From Microbacterium sp. (GTDB taxonomy: Bacteria > Actinomycetota > Actinomycetes > Actinomycetales > Microbacteriaceae), in the NCBI RefSeq assembly GCF_029263575.1, contig NZ_JAJUFV010000005.1:1-46922 (forward strand): 46,922 bases of DNA. The letters are read 5' to 3'. The notes beneath the pieces were generated by a model. That model was not told where the DNA came from, did no database searches, and saw nothing but the letters and a program-made list of their open reading frames with translations. Each line of letters begins with the position of its first letter. Position 1 is the stretch's first letter. Positions 1 through 8,948 of this stretch are shown piece by piece. The translations under genes and the position numbers were made by a program.

Positions 1-1357
1 ACCACCACGGGCACCCACGGCACGGCCGGGGCGATGAGCCCGGCCGTCTGATTGAAATTTGGCGGCATATGCACCGCTCCCAGCAGCGACTGCGCGGCGA
101 TCCATCCGTACAGCACGCCGAGCACCAGACCGGTGACGGTCGCGGTGACGGTGATGTGCAGCGCCTCGAGCATGATCATGCCGCGCACCTGCCGGTTCGA
201 CAGCCCGATGGCGCGCAAGAGGCCCAGCTCGCGTTTACGCTGAACGACCCCGATCGTGAGCAGGTTCACCAGCCCCACCGCGGCGATGACGGCTGAGACG
301 CCGACGAGCACCATCATGACGGCGGCGAAGCTGTCCATGATGATCGAGAACTGCGAGTCGAGCTCGCCGCCGGCAGCCTTCGTCAACAGCACCTTCACGG
401 ATTCGAGAGCGACCGCGAACATCGTCACGAGCGTCACGCCCATCACGACGCCGATCGCCATCCGACTCGAACGCTCCGGGTATCGCAGCGCGTTCTCAGC
501 TGCCATGCGCGCGGTCGCTGAGCGCCCGAATGCTCGTCCGACCAGCCGCAGCAACGGCGGCATCACCCGCACGGCCGCCAGCGAGATTCCGGTGAACGAC
601 AGCAGCCCGCCGAAGAACGACACGATCACACCGAGCGGACTGACAAGTCCGATGAACACTCCGAACACGAGAAGTCCGATGCCGATGATCACCAGCAGCA
701 GAGCGCCGACATGGCGCGCAGGCCGGGATGACACCTCATCCTGCGAACGCTCGACCGATCCGGCGAGCGCTTGAAGCGGCGTCACCGTCAGCACGCGGCG
801 CGAGCCCACCCAGGCCGCGATCCACGTGGTCAGCGCGACGCCTGCCGCCGGCAGCAGGATCGACGGCTGCAGGAGCGTGAACGACTCCACCGGCCCCAGT
901 ATCCGCTCGGCGATGAGCACGCCGGTGACGGTGATGAGCAGCCCCACGACGATTCCCCCGGCCGCGCCGATGATGCCCACGATGAGTCCCTGCCGGGCGA
1001 CCTCGACACGCTGCGAGCGCGCGCTCGCGCCGATGAGTCGCACGAGAGCGATGCGCCGGGTGCGCCCGGCGATGATGGTCGAGAAAGTGTTCGCCGTGAC
1101 GATCGCCGCGACATACAGCGCCACGCCCACCAGCAGCACCGTGAGGATGGAGACGACGGCCGCCAGCATTCCACTGTCGCCGATGTACGGGTCCGACTGC
1201 AGCATGACGCCGATGTATCCGGTCGCTTCGACGAGCACCACACCGAACGCCGAGGACAGGATCGCCACGAGAATGCTCGCGCCCATCCCCCGCTCCCGCA
1301 GCCACGTGAGCCGCGGCCCGGTGGCAGTCGTCTCGGGTACGAGTGTCGCGACGGCGC

Positions 1358-1361
<4 letters not shown>
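1..1361 (-). CDS. ABC transporter permease, FtsX/MacB-like (3' end beyond window)
   Basis: Membrane subunit of an ABC exporter. The minus-strand reading frame is open from an ATG at 1361 to the left edge, so the C-terminus is missing; about 453 residues are visible. It starts MSAVATLVPETTATG, has a membrane segment at about residues 30-50, a second group after a region with TIIAGRTRRIALVRLIGA, and a repeat of that arrangement near the end (VVQRKRELGLLRAIGLS). The pair of R-K-x-E-x-G-L-L-R-A-I-G-like motifs next to membrane segments is typical of the two FtsX domains in LolCE/MacB/BceB-type permeases. The start codon overlaps the stop of the ATPase gene by 4 bp (ATGA), so the two are translationally coupled. 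Substrate unknown; the upstream two-component pair suggests a stress- or antibiotic-responsive exporter (inference). Confidence 0.9.
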
Positions 1362-2119
<758 letters not shown>

Positions 2120-2126
2120 ACCTATG

Positions 2127-2132
2127 ACGGTA
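2127..2132 (-). promoter_or_regulatory. Candidate -10 box for the LolD-type ATPase gene
   Basis: TACCGT on the minus strand ends 7 nt before the ATG at 2119, which would place the transcript start at or next to the start codon. No convincing -35 hexamer was found. Confidence 0.4.
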
Positions 2133-2212
2133 TGAACAACGGATGCCTCGCCACATCGCCCGCGCGTAGCATCCACGTACATCCGCAGGATGATCCTCCG
2201 GCCCGCGAGACT

Positions 2213-2265
2213 GCATTGTGCGGACGAGCTGCGCCGGATTCCGCGCGGTCTCGTCCGCACAATGC
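2213..2265. terminator. Perfect 16-bp inverted repeat, terminator or operator
   Basis: Arms GCATTGTGCGGACGAG (2213-2228) and its exact complement (2250-2265) are separated by 21 nt that can itself partly pair. It lies about 50 nt after the stop codon of the response regulator and about 95 nt before the exporter ATPase start. On position it could end the two-component transcript, but there is no U-run, and a perfect dyad of this length could also be a regulator binding site for the exporter genes. Confidence 0.6.
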
Positions 2266-2278
2266 CGTCTCATGCCGC

Positions 2279-2297
2279 GGGGCGGGGCGGGGCGGGG
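2279..2297 (+). repeat. Four GGGG tracts with single-C spacers (G-quadruplex motif)
   Basis: Four runs of four G are each separated by one C on the plus strand, just downstream of the response regulator stop codon. The strand is the template strand for the minus-strand genes on either side. One-nucleotide loops favour stable quadruplex folding in vitro. Confidence 0.7.
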
Positions 2298-2314
2298 CGC
2301 GGCTGGCCGGCGCG

Positions 2315-2950
2315 TCAGGCCAGGTCGTGCTCGAAAGCGAAGACCACCAGCTGAACGCGGTCGCGCAGCGACAGCTTCGACAGAATGCGGCTGATGTGCG
2401 TCTTCACGGTCGCCTCGCTGAGGTACTCACGGGCAGCGATCTCAGAGTTCGAGAGGCCGCGCGCGGCGAGTGCGAAGATCTCCTGCTCGCGGTCGGTCAG
2501 CGATGCGAAGGCATCGGGCACCGGTTGGGTCTGTTCGGTGAAGCGCGCGAACAGCTCGCGGGTGGCGGACGCCGCGATCACGCTCGATCCGGCGTACACC
2601 GTGCGGATCGCGGCGAGCAGAAACTCCGGATCGGCGTCTTTCAACAGGAATCCGCTCGCGCCCTCCCGGATCGCGCGTGCGGCAGCCTCATCGAGGTCGA
2701 AGGTGGTGAGCATGACGACCTTCGGCGCGTCCGGTTGAGTGAGCAGACGCCCGGTCGCTGTGATGCCGTCCATGACCGGCATCCGGATGTCCATCAAGAC
2801 GACATCGGGCTTCGTCTGGGCGATGACGGCGAGTCCTTCCTGCCCATCGCCGGCCTCACCGACGATCTCGAGATCGGGCTGCGAGTCGACGAGCATGCGG
2901 ATGCCGGCGCGAAATAGTGCCTGGTCATCGACGAGCACCACACGGATCAT
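2315..2950 (-). CDS. Two-component response regulator, NarL/LuxR family
   Basis: Cytoplasmic DNA-binding response regulator of 211 residues. The receiver domain (about 1-120) has the acidic pair D8/D9 in VLVDDQ, the phospho-acceptor D54 in VLMDIRMPVMDG and the conserved K104 in FLLKDAD. The C-terminal LuxR-type helix-turn-helix (about 145-205) contains LTDREQEIFALAARGLS and EATVKTHISRILSKL. The start overlaps the kinase stop codon by 4 bp, so the two form one operon. The partner kinase is of the DesK type, and the exporter downstream is the likely target (inference from order, not from a recognised binding site). Confidence 0.96.
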   Translation of the reverse strand: MIRVVLVDDQALFRAGIRMLVDSQPDLEIVGEAGDGQEGLAVIAQTKPDVVLMDIRMPVMDGITATGRLLTQPDAPKVVMLTTFDLDEAAARAIREGASGFLLKDADPEFLLAAIRTVYAGSSVIAASATRELFARFTEQTQPVPDAFASLTDREQEIFALAARGLSNSEIAAREYLSEATVKTHISRILSKLSLRDRVQLVVFAFEHDLA

Positions 2951-4158
2951 GATCTCGTCCCTTGGATCGTGTCAGCGGAGAGTTGCCCGGCGCCGATGGG
3001 CAGCGTCGCGGCCACGACGAAGGCGTCTCCTTCGCGCCGTGCCGTCAGGGTGCCCCCGGCCAGCTGCGCTCGCTCGTGCATACCCATGATGCCGTGGCCG
3101 CCGCCCGTGTTTCCACCGGCCGCGCCGACGGCGTTGGCAATGCGGATGGCGACATGATCGGCCCGCCACGCGAGGCTCACATCGACGGCGCTCCCGGATC
3201 CGTGACGGATGACGTTCGTCAATGCCTCCTGCAGGATGCGGTAGACCGCGAGCTGCGTGGCTGTCGGCGGCTCGCCCGGTGGCATCGGGTCGACAGTGAC
3301 GCGCGGCTCGATGCCGGCCTGGCGCACCTGTGCGAACAGCGCCTCGAGGTCGGCGAGTGTCGGCTGCGGGCCATCGCCCTGGCGGTGGCGCAGCTGCGTG
3401 AGCAGCATCCGCACGTCAGAGAGCGCACCGCGTGCGGTCTGCGAGATGGTCGTGAGGGCGGTGGTCGCGGCGTCCGGGTCGGCGGCGGCGGCGTAGCGCG
3501 CACCATCTGCCTGCGCGATCACCACGGCCAGCGAGTGGGCGACCACATCATGCATGTCACGGGCGATGCGCACGCGCTCCTGCTCTTCGATGGCCTGCTG
3601 CTCTGCCCGCTGCTGCGCCTGTCGGATGCGCCGCGAGCGCAGCACCAGGCGCCAGAGAAAGCCGCACAGCCAGGCGGATCCCAACGCCAGGACCGATGAG
3701 ACCACCAGCAGCGCGAGAACCCCGAAGGATTGAAGCGGATCAGTCACCTGGGTGATGTTCGCGTAGGTGATGTAAGCGCTCGCGACCACGGCGCCGATTC
3801 CCGCAGACACGAGCCCGGCCACCATCACGCGTCGCGAGCCCCACGCGGCCGTGGCGTACAGCACGCCCAGGATCGCAACGTTGATCGGCAACGGTGTGAG
3901 CCCGGCCGACATCTGCACCAGCGCACCGGCCCAGGCCACGGCGAGCGCGATGCCCGGCGAAAGCCGAGCGATGGCGACCGCGCCGCACTGAAGCACGGCA
4001 GCGGCGAGCACGGCGATGATCCCGACGGGCTCCGAGACCAAGAAGCTCAGGCTGCCCGGCGCATAGACCATCAGCGACAGCGGTGCGAACACGGCGAACA
4101 GCACGACCGCGCCGACGATATCGAGCACGATCGCGGTGCGAGACAGCGGTCGGATCAC
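2947..4158 (-). CDS. Sensor histidine kinase, HisKA_3 (DesK/LiaS-like) type
   Basis: Membrane sensor kinase of 403 residues. The first ~170 residues are hydrophobic with about five or six membrane segments and no obvious periplasmic domain, so the signal may be sensed within the membrane. The dimerisation/phospho-acceptor segment ERVRIARDMHDVVAHSL holds the conserved His. The catalytic domain has the N box (LTNVIRHGSG) and a G box (GHGIMGMHERAQLAGG). Translation probably starts at a GTG at 4158, preceded 6 nt upstream by TAGCGT, again suggesting a leaderless mRNA. It is first in a run with its regulator and probably drives the exporter genes below it. Confidence 0.94.
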   Translation of the reverse strand: MIRPLSRTAIVLDIVGAVVLFAVFAPLSLMVYAPGSLSFLVSEPVGIIAVLAAAVLQCGAVAIARLSPGIALAVAWAGALVQMSAGLTPLPINVAILGVLYATAAWGSRRVMVAGLVSAGIGAVVASAYITYANITQVTDPLQSFGVLALLVVSSVLALGSAWLCGFLWRLVLRSRRIRQAQQRAEQQAIEEQERVRIARDMHDVVAHSLAVVIAQADGARYAAAADPDAATTALTTISQTARGALSDVRMLLTQLRHRQGDGPQPTLADLEALFAQVRQAGIEPRVTVDPMPPGEPPTATQLAVYRILQEALTNVIRHGSGSAVDVSLAWRADHVAIRIANAVGAAGGNTGGGHGIMGMHERAQLAGGTLTARREGDAFVVAATLPIGAGQLSADTIQGTRS

Positions 4159-4164
4159 CCTCTC

Positions 4165-4170
4165 ACGCTA
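4165..4170 (-). promoter_or_regulatory. Candidate -10 box of the two-component operon
   Basis: TAGCGT on the minus strand, 6 nt before the GTG at 4158. The -35 region is not recognisable. Confidence 0.4.
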
Positions 4171-4224
4171 CGCGAACGCTCGTGCCGGAGCATCCGCCTG
4201 GCGATGTATTCGATGTGGGTTCCT

Positions 4225-5421
4225 TCAGCGCAGCTGCGCGACGCTGCGGCGGATCGCTTCGCGGTCGGGCTTGCCGGAGGTCAGGGTGGCGAGCTCGTCG
4301 ACGATGATCAGTCGCGCGGGACGTGCGGGCTTTCCGAGCTCGGTCGCGACGGCCTCGCGTGCGCTCTCGAGCTGGTCGGCTTCGCTGCGTCGAAGGCTCT
4401 CCCCGCGCGGAGCGACGATGACGGATGCTTCGCCCCAGCGCGCGTCCTCGACACCCACGACGACGGCAGCGGTGAGACCGGGGATCGAACGGACGATCCG
4501 TTCGACCCGGTCGAGGGAAACGTTGATGCCGCCCGAGACGATCACGTTGTCGGCTCTGCCGTGCACGCGCACGACGCCGTCGTCGTCGACGATGCCGAGG
4601 TCGCCGGTGCGATACCAGCGGACGCCGTGCTCATCGCGCACGAATATGCGCTCGGTGAGCTGCGTGTCGCCGAGGTATCCGTCGGCGAGCATGGGGCCGG
4701 CGATCCACAGCTCACCGTCGACAGCACGCACGGCGACGTTTTCCAGCGGAACACCGTCGTACACGCATCCACCGCTCGTCTCTGATGAACCATAAGTGCG
4801 CACGAGCCGCACGCCGAGCGCGGCCGCGGCCTCACGGAGAGGTTCGGGCAGCGCCTGACCGCCGACCAGAATCGCCGAATAAGCCTGAAGCGCCGCACGC
4901 ACGGACGCGTCGTCTGCAGCATCGATGAGCGTCGCGAGCTGGGCCGGCACAACCGATGTGAACAGCCGCTCGATCTCGCCCGACCCTGACATCGGACGCA
5001 GCATCGACAGCGTCGCCTCAGTGAATGCGCGCGTGGAGAATCCGTTCGCCAGCACGACCGGCTCGGTGCCGGCGACGATGGAGCGGACGAGAACCTGAAG
5101 CCCCGCCACGTAGCCCGCGGGCAGGGCCAGCAGCCACCGACCGCTGCCGATGCGCTCAGCAGTGGCCTCGGCGCTGGCTCGCAGCGCCTCACAGCTGAGC
5201 ACGACCCGCTTCGGGATGCCACTCGACCCCGACGTCGCGATGACAGCGGCCGTCCCCTCGGGTACGGCATCCGTCTGCCCGCCTCCCAGCATTCCCAGCC
5301 CGAGCACGGTGTCGCCGTCGAGGGCCGCCCGCACCGCGTCGATGTCTACCCCCCCGCACGAATCGCGCAATTTGCTCCTCCCGCCCCCGTATTGCAGAAA
5401 TTTCCGCGATTCGAAAGTCAT
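4225..5421 (-). CDS. menE: o-Succinylbenzoate-CoA ligase MenE
   Basis: Acyl-adenylate-forming enzyme that activates o-succinylbenzoate to its CoA thioester in menaquinone synthesis. 398 residues from the ATG at 5421, chosen because GAGGA lies 7 nt upstream and the start is 10 nt after the menB stop. AMP-binding motifs in order: TSGSSGIPKRV, TYGSSETSGG (adenylate-binding), YRTGDLG, GRADNVIVSGGINVS (hinge) and, near the end, TSGKPDREAI with the expected catalytic Lys. The protein is short for the adenylating superfamily, with an N-terminal region reduced to about 55 residues before the P-loop-like motif; actinobacterial MenE proteins are usually compact in this way. The menB neighbour makes assignment to MenE rather than another ligase very likely. 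Confidence 0.93.
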   Translation of the reverse strand: MTFESRKFLQYGGGRSKLRDSCGGVDIDAVRAALDGDTVLGLGMLGGGQTDAVPEGTAAVIATSGSSGIPKRVVLSCEALRASAEATAERIGSGRWLLALPAGYVAGLQVLVRSIVAGTEPVVLANGFSTRAFTEATLSMLRPMSGSGEIERLFTSVVPAQLATLIDAADDASVRAALQAYSAILVGGQALPEPLREAAAALGVRLVRTYGSSETSGGCVYDGVPLENVAVRAVDGELWIAGPMLADGYLGDTQLTERIFVRDEHGVRWYRTGDLGIVDDDGVVRVHGRADNVIVSGGINVSLDRVERIVRSIPGLTAAVVVGVEDARWGEASVIVAPRGESLRRSEADQLESAREAVATELGKPARPARLIIVDELATLTSGKPDREAIRRSVAQLR

Positions 5422-5431
5422 GGCAGCGTCC

Positions 5432-6355
5432 TCAGAAGTGCCAGGGGAATGACGACCAGTCGGGATCGCGCTTCTCAAGGAACGAATCTCTGCCCTCGAC
5501 GGCCTCGTCGGTGCCGTACGCGAGACGCGTCGCCTCACCGGCGAACACCTGCTGCCCGACCATCCCGTCGTCGACGGCATTGAAGGCGAACTTCAGCATG
5601 CGGATTGCCGTGGGCGACTTCGTCAGCACCGTGCGCGCCATGCGCAACGCCTCGCGTTCAAGCTCCGTGTGCGGCACGACCCGGTTCACGCTTCCCATCT
5701 CGTAGGCGCGCTGTGCGGAGTATTCCTCAGCCAGGAAGAACACCTCGCGGGCGATCTTCTGGCCCGTCTGGCGGGCCATGTACGCCGAACCGTATCCAGC
5801 GTCGAAACTGCCGACATCGGCATCCGTCTGCTTGAAACGCCCGTGCTCGGCACTGGCGACACTGAGATCGCACACGATGTGCAGCGAGTGCCCGCCGCCA
5901 GCGGCCCAACCCGGGATCACCGCGATGACGACCTTCGGCATGAAGCGAATCAGCCGCTGCACCTCGAGGATGTGCAAGCGACCCAACGCGGCAGAGGCCG
6001 CTGGGCCTTCGGTTGCTGACGGTTCGACAGGATCAGCGGTCGAAGCATACTTGTACCCGTCCCGGCCGCGAATCCGCTGGTCACCGCCTGAGCAGAACGC
6101 CCACCCGCCGTCTTTTGCACTGGGCCCGTTTCCAGTGAGCAGCACGGCGCCGATCTTCGGATCTTGCCGAGCGATGTCGAGCGCCCGGTACAGCTCGTCC
6201 ACCGTGTGCGGGCGGAACGCGTTGCGCACCTCTGGCCGGTCGAACGCGATGCGCGCGACACCACCGTCATGCGTGACGTGCGCAGTGATGTCTGTGTAGT
6301 TTTCAGCACCCGGTGCGAGCACCCATTCCGCGGGATCGAAGAGTTCGGAAACCAT
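5432..6355 (-). CDS. menB: 1,4-Dihydroxy-2-naphthoyl-CoA synthase MenB
   Basis: Crotonase-fold enzyme that cyclises o-succinylbenzoyl-CoA to the naphthoate ring in menaquinone synthesis. 307 residues from the ATG at 6355. Family marks: FDRPEVRNAFRPHTVDEL, GWAFCSGGDQRIRG, VIPGWAAGGGHSLH, the MenB-specific DADVGSFDAGYGSAYMARQ and the conserved C-terminus (DWSSFPWHF). A GTG two codons upstream is possible, but a TAGGCT box ends 6 nt before the ATG. About seven extra residues (around ADPVEPSATEG) interrupt the region that reads directly into AGRLHIL in mycobacterial MenB as I remember it; they coincide with a copy of a dispersed palindromic repeat. menE follows 10 nt downstream. Confidence 0.96.
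   Translation of the reverse strand: MVSELFDPAEWVLAPGAENYTDITAHVTHDGGVARIAFDRPEVRNAFRPHTVDELYRALDIARQDPKIGAVLLTGNGPSAKDGGWAFCSGGDQRIRGRDGYKYASTADPVEPSATEGPAASAALGRLHILEVQRLIRFMPKVVIAVIPGWAAGGGHSLHIVCDLSVASAEHGRFKQTDADVGSFDAGYGSAYMARQTGQKIAREVFFLAEEYSAQRAYEMGSVNRVVPHTELEREALRMARTVLTKSPTAIRMLKFAFNAVDDGMVGQQVFAGEATRLAYGTDEAVEGRDSFLEKRDPDWSSFPWHF
6023..6044. repeat. Dispersed TTCGAC-type palindrome inside menB
   Basis: TTCGAC and GTCGAA arms flank a 10-nt centre (AGGATCAGCG) closely related to the CTTCGACAGGCTCA repeats near 9.6, 30.6 and 35.05 kb. It is in frame and encodes the extra residues of MenB. Confidence 0.5.
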
Positions 6356-6361
6356 GCTCAC

Positions 6362-6367
6362 AGCCTA
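6362..6367 (-). promoter_or_regulatory. Candidate -10 box of menBE
   Basis: TAGGCT, 6 nt before the menB ATG. Its first three bases are also the TAG stop codon of the upstream membrane protein gene, so menBE could have its own leaderless promoter within the tail of that gene. Confidence 0.4.
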
Positions 6368-7393
6368 TGCCGCCAGCTGCGCGCGCCGCGTCTTCAGCCA
6401 CCCGTCGACGGTGTCCCAGACGGCGATGCCGACGATGAACGCACCGGTGAGCACCGCGAGGATGCGGAAGATGCCGCCCTCACCTGCCGCTTCCGCATCG
6501 CCCGCGGCGAACCCGTCTCCGCCGGCGTCGACGATGAAGGCAAGGAATTCGGGGTTGATCAGCTGACCGGTGACCAGCAGGTAAACCGCGCCAGCGGCGA
6601 ACACGACGGCGAGCACGGTGTTCAAGACAGCGAGACTCGGTCGCCACCCCCGGCCGGCATAGACCGCGACTGCCAGTGCCGCCTCGAGCGCGATGAGAAT
6701 CAGCGCGGCCGTGATCCACCACGGCCACAGCCCGGGGGCAAGGATCGGCAGCGCTGTCGTCTGCCCGCCCAGGCCCTCGGTGACATCGACCTCTCCGGTG
6801 GCCACGAAGACGAATCCGACGAAGCGATCCCACAGCAGAGCGCCGACGGCGATCGCGAGGAACACCACCGAGGCGATGAGATCGCTGCGGCTCGCACCGT
6901 CTTCGCGCACCTCGGGCAGCGAGTCGACCGACCATCTCACTCCGGTGTCGGCGCCGGTGCGTTCGAGCACGAAGAACACCAGCGTCGTCCAGAAGCACAG
7001 GTGCACGATGACCGAGAGGGTGATGGCGATCGTCTGGCCGATGATCTCGCCCACCGGAGCGTCCGAGATCACCAAGCCCACCGCCACCACGGCCGCCACC
7101 GTGACCGGAACGATCCACAGCAGCAGCTTCAGCAGTCGCCACCACGTGAGGAAGTACTTCGGCCCGATGAGGTGCAGCGGGCGGTCGGCGTAGCCGGCCG
7201 CGAGGATCGCGGGGTCACCGAGCTCTGTCAGCACGGTGCGCTCGGCATCCGCCTGATCCTCGCCCTGGTCGGTGCGCGCTTCGATGGCGTCGGCGATGGA
7301 TGCTTCGAGCTCGACGCGCACGTCGTCTTGCGCCGACGGGTCGAGAGATTTCGTGACGGCGCCGATGTAGCGCTCGGTGAGTACGGCAGTCAT
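6365..7393 (-). CDS. Membrane protein with N-terminal permease-prefix-like domain
   Basis: 342 residues. The first ~85 residues (MTAVLTERYIGAVTKSLDPS to a GDPAILAAGYADRPLHLIGP motif) look like the soluble HAAS/permease-prefix domain found in proteins co-encoded with PadR regulators. After that come about seven hydrophobic segments, two of them separated by acidic loops, ending in a short basic tail. No catalytic motif was recognised. It starts 2 nt after the padR stop codon and is surely co-transcribed with it, the usual PadR/prefix-protein pairing in actinobacteria, in which the PadR protein represses the pair. Its exact function is unknown; it may sense or adjust a membrane process. Confidence 0.85.
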   Translation of the reverse strand: MTAVLTERYIGAVTKSLDPSAQDDVRVELEASIADAIEARTDQGEDQADAERTVLTELGDPAILAAGYADRPLHLIGPKYFLTWWRLLKLLLWIVPVTVAAVVAVGLVISDAPVGEIIGQTIAITLSVIVHLCFWTTLVFFVLERTGADTGVRWSVDSLPEVREDGASRSDLIASVVFLAIAVGALLWDRFVGFVFVATGEVDVTEGLGGQTTALPILAPGLWPWWITAALILIALEAALAVAVYAGRGWRPSLAVLNTVLAVVFAAGAVYLLVTGQLINPEFLAFIVDAGGDGFAAGDAEAAGEGGIFRILAVLTGAFIVGIAVWDTVDGWLKTRRAQLAA

Positions 7394-7395
7394 GA

Positions 7396-7737
7396 TCAGC
7401 TCTCCTGTTCAGGCGTGGTCGTGAGGGTGGCGATCGCTTCGGTGAGCGCGAGCCACTCGGTCGTGAGGGTGTCGGCGAGGCGAGTACCGGCCTCGGAGGT
7501 GCGATAGAACTTGCGCGGCCGGGCCTCGTCGGTGTTCCACTCGCTCGTGAGGTACTCCTGCTTCTCGAGTCGACGAAGCAGCGGGTACAGCGTGTTCGCA
7601 TCGGTGGCGAAGCCGTGACGCTGGAGATCTTCGAGCAGGCCATAGCCGTAACCGGGTGTCCGCAGCAGTTGCAGACACGCGAGCACGACGGTGCCGCGCC
7701 GCAGCTCCTGCAGGTGTGTGTCGAATACCTCATCCAT
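7396..7737 (-). CDS. PadR-family transcriptional regulator
   Basis: 113 residues from the ATG at 7737 (MDEVFDTHLQELRRGT). The winged helix covers about residues 10-85: GTVVLACLQLLRTPGYGYGLLEDLQ is the PadR hallmark, followed by ANTLYPLLRRLEKQEYL and a wing with KFYRTSEAGTRLA. A short C-terminal helix would give dimerisation. The longer frame to 7761 is rejected because the putative promoter overlaps those codons. A palindrome in its own promoter points to autorepression together with the membrane protein gene downstream. Confidence 0.94.
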   Translation of the reverse strand: MDEVFDTHLQELRRGTVVLACLQLLRTPGYGYGLLEDLQRHGFATDANTLYPLLRRLEKQEYLTSEWNTDEARPRKFYRTSEAGTRLADTLTTEWLALTEAIATLTTTPEQES

Positions 7738-7744
7738 GTCCGCA

Positions 7745-7774
7745 ACACTACTGTGTGTCACACACTATTGTCAA
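7745..7774 (-). promoter_or_regulatory. padR promoter with palindromic operator in its spacer
   Basis: On the minus strand: TTGACA (7774-7769), an 18-nt spacer and TAGTGT (7750-7745), which ends 7 nt before the ATG. The spacer carries the 13-bp palindrome TGTGTGACACACA (plus-strand 7752-7764), placed where a bound PadR dimer would block RNA polymerase. The perfect -35 makes this the best promoter in the window. Confidence 0.7.
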
Positions 7775-7806
7775 CGACACATTGGTGCACGGCAGGTCGC
7801 GTCGGA

Positions 7807-7883
7807 CACTTGTCTGTTCAGATCACAGATGTCGGTCGAAAACCTCGATACGAGCAGACATCCGTGATCTGAGCCGACAGGTG
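7807..7883. repeat. Imperfect 27-bp inverted repeat between padR and menC
   Basis: Arms 7807-7833 and 7857-7883 match at 23 of 27 positions across a 23-nt loop; both contain the core TCAGATCAC and end in GATGTC at the loop side. Three of the four mismatches leave G-U or A-C pairs. It lies 56 nt before menC and about 70 nt upstream of padR. It could be a structured 5' leader of menC, a transcription stop, or a small mobile-type palindromic element. Confidence 0.65.
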
Positions 7884-7939
7884 TCCTCGAAACCCGGGCC
7901 GCCCCGGAAGCTCGGCCGGGAAGGGGGCATGATGGGAGC

Positions 7940-8923
7940 ATGCTCCCCGCGCTGGAAGATCTGCTCGCCACCGCCCGCGTCGTCGCACTGCCGATGACGA
8001 CGCGGTTTCGCGGAGTCACGGTGCGCGAGGCGGTGCTGTTCGAGGGCCCCGAAGGGTGGGCCGAGTTCTCGCCCTTCACCGAATATGCGGATGCCGAGGC
8101 ATCCGTCTGGCTCGCAGCGGCGATCGACTTCGCCTGGAACCCGCGACCAGCCGCACGACGCGACCGGATTCGGGTCAACGCAACGGTCCCGGCCGTCGAA
8201 GCGAGTCACGTGGCGAGCGTTCTCGCGCAGTTTCCCGGATGCCGCACCGCCAAGGTGAAGGTCGCAGCGCCGGGCCGCCAGCTGGCGGATGACGTGGCCC
8301 GCGTCCGTGCGGCACGTGAGGAACTCGGGCCGGAAGGACGCATCCGCGTCGACGCCAACGCCGCCTGGAACGTCGATGAGGCCGAGCGAGCATTGCACGC
8401 CCTCGCCGAGTTCGACCTCGAGTACGCCGAGCAGCCGTGCGCGAGCATCGAAGAACTCGCCGAGTTGCGCACGCGCGTGAAGCACATGGGCATTCCGATC
8501 GCCGCCGATGAGAGCGTGCGCAGGGCATCCGACCCGCTCGCCGTCGCACGCGCGGGCGCCGCCGACCTCGTCGTCATCAAGGCCCAGCCGCTCGGCGGCA
8601 TCGCTCGCGCTCTCGACATCGTCGCCGAGGCCGGGTTGCCTGCCATCGTATCCAGCGCCCTCGACACCGCCATCGGCCTCAGCCAGGGCGCCGCTCTGGC
8701 CGCCGCGCTCCCCCAGCTCGACTATGACTGCGGCCTGGGCACAAGCGCGCTGTTCGCCCAGGACCTCGCCGATCTCTCACCGGCTGACGGCACGATTCCC
8801 GTCGGCCGTGTGGTCCCGCATGCCGACCGACTCGACAAGCGCGCAGCATCCGCTGATCGACGCGAATGGTGGCTCGAGCGCCTTGCTCGCTGTCACGCCG
8901 TGCTTGCAGCGTCCGCTGGCTGA
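7940..8923 (+). CDS. menC: o-Succinylbenzoate synthase MenC
   Basis: Enolase-superfamily dehydratase that makes o-succinylbenzoate, the substrate of MenE. 327 residues. Active-site set: TAKVKV with K105 and K107, metal ligands D138 (RVDAN), E164 (YAEQPC) and D190 (AADES), and K214 in VVIKAQPLGG. The N-terminal capping domain is short, as in actinobacterial MenC. The ATG at 7940 follows GGGAG by a few bases. It is on the opposite strand from menBE and separated from them by the PadR pair, so the menaquinone genes form two transcription units here. Confidence 0.94.
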   Translation: MLPALEDLLATARVVALPMTTRFRGVTVREAVLFEGPEGWAEFSPFTEYADAEASVWLAAAIDFAWNPRPAARRDRIRVNATVPAVEASHVASVLAQFPGCRTAKVKVAAPGRQLADDVARVRAAREELGPEGRIRVDANAAWNVDEAERALHALAEFDLEYAEQPCASIEELAELRTRVKHMGIPIAADESVRRASDPLAVARAGAADLVVIKAQPLGGIARALDIVAEAGLPAIVSSALDTAIGLSQGAALAAALPQLDYDCGLGTSALFAQDLADLSPADGTIPVGRVVPHADRLDKRAASADRREWWLERLARCHAVLAASAG

Positions 8924-8935
8924 GAAGCGCGCTTC
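8924..8935. terminator. Short palindrome between convergent menC and tetR
   Basis: GAAGCGCGCTTC directly follows the menC stop codon; it is the only structure in the 25-nt convergent gap. No T-run is present. Confidence 0.35.
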
Positions 8936-8948
8936 GCGCAACAACCGC

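Noticed and set aside
256..774. Long open frames on the plus strand opposite the FtsX-like permease
   Set aside because: They are shadows of a strong minus-strand gene with clear membrane helices and family motifs; their own composition is not protein-like.
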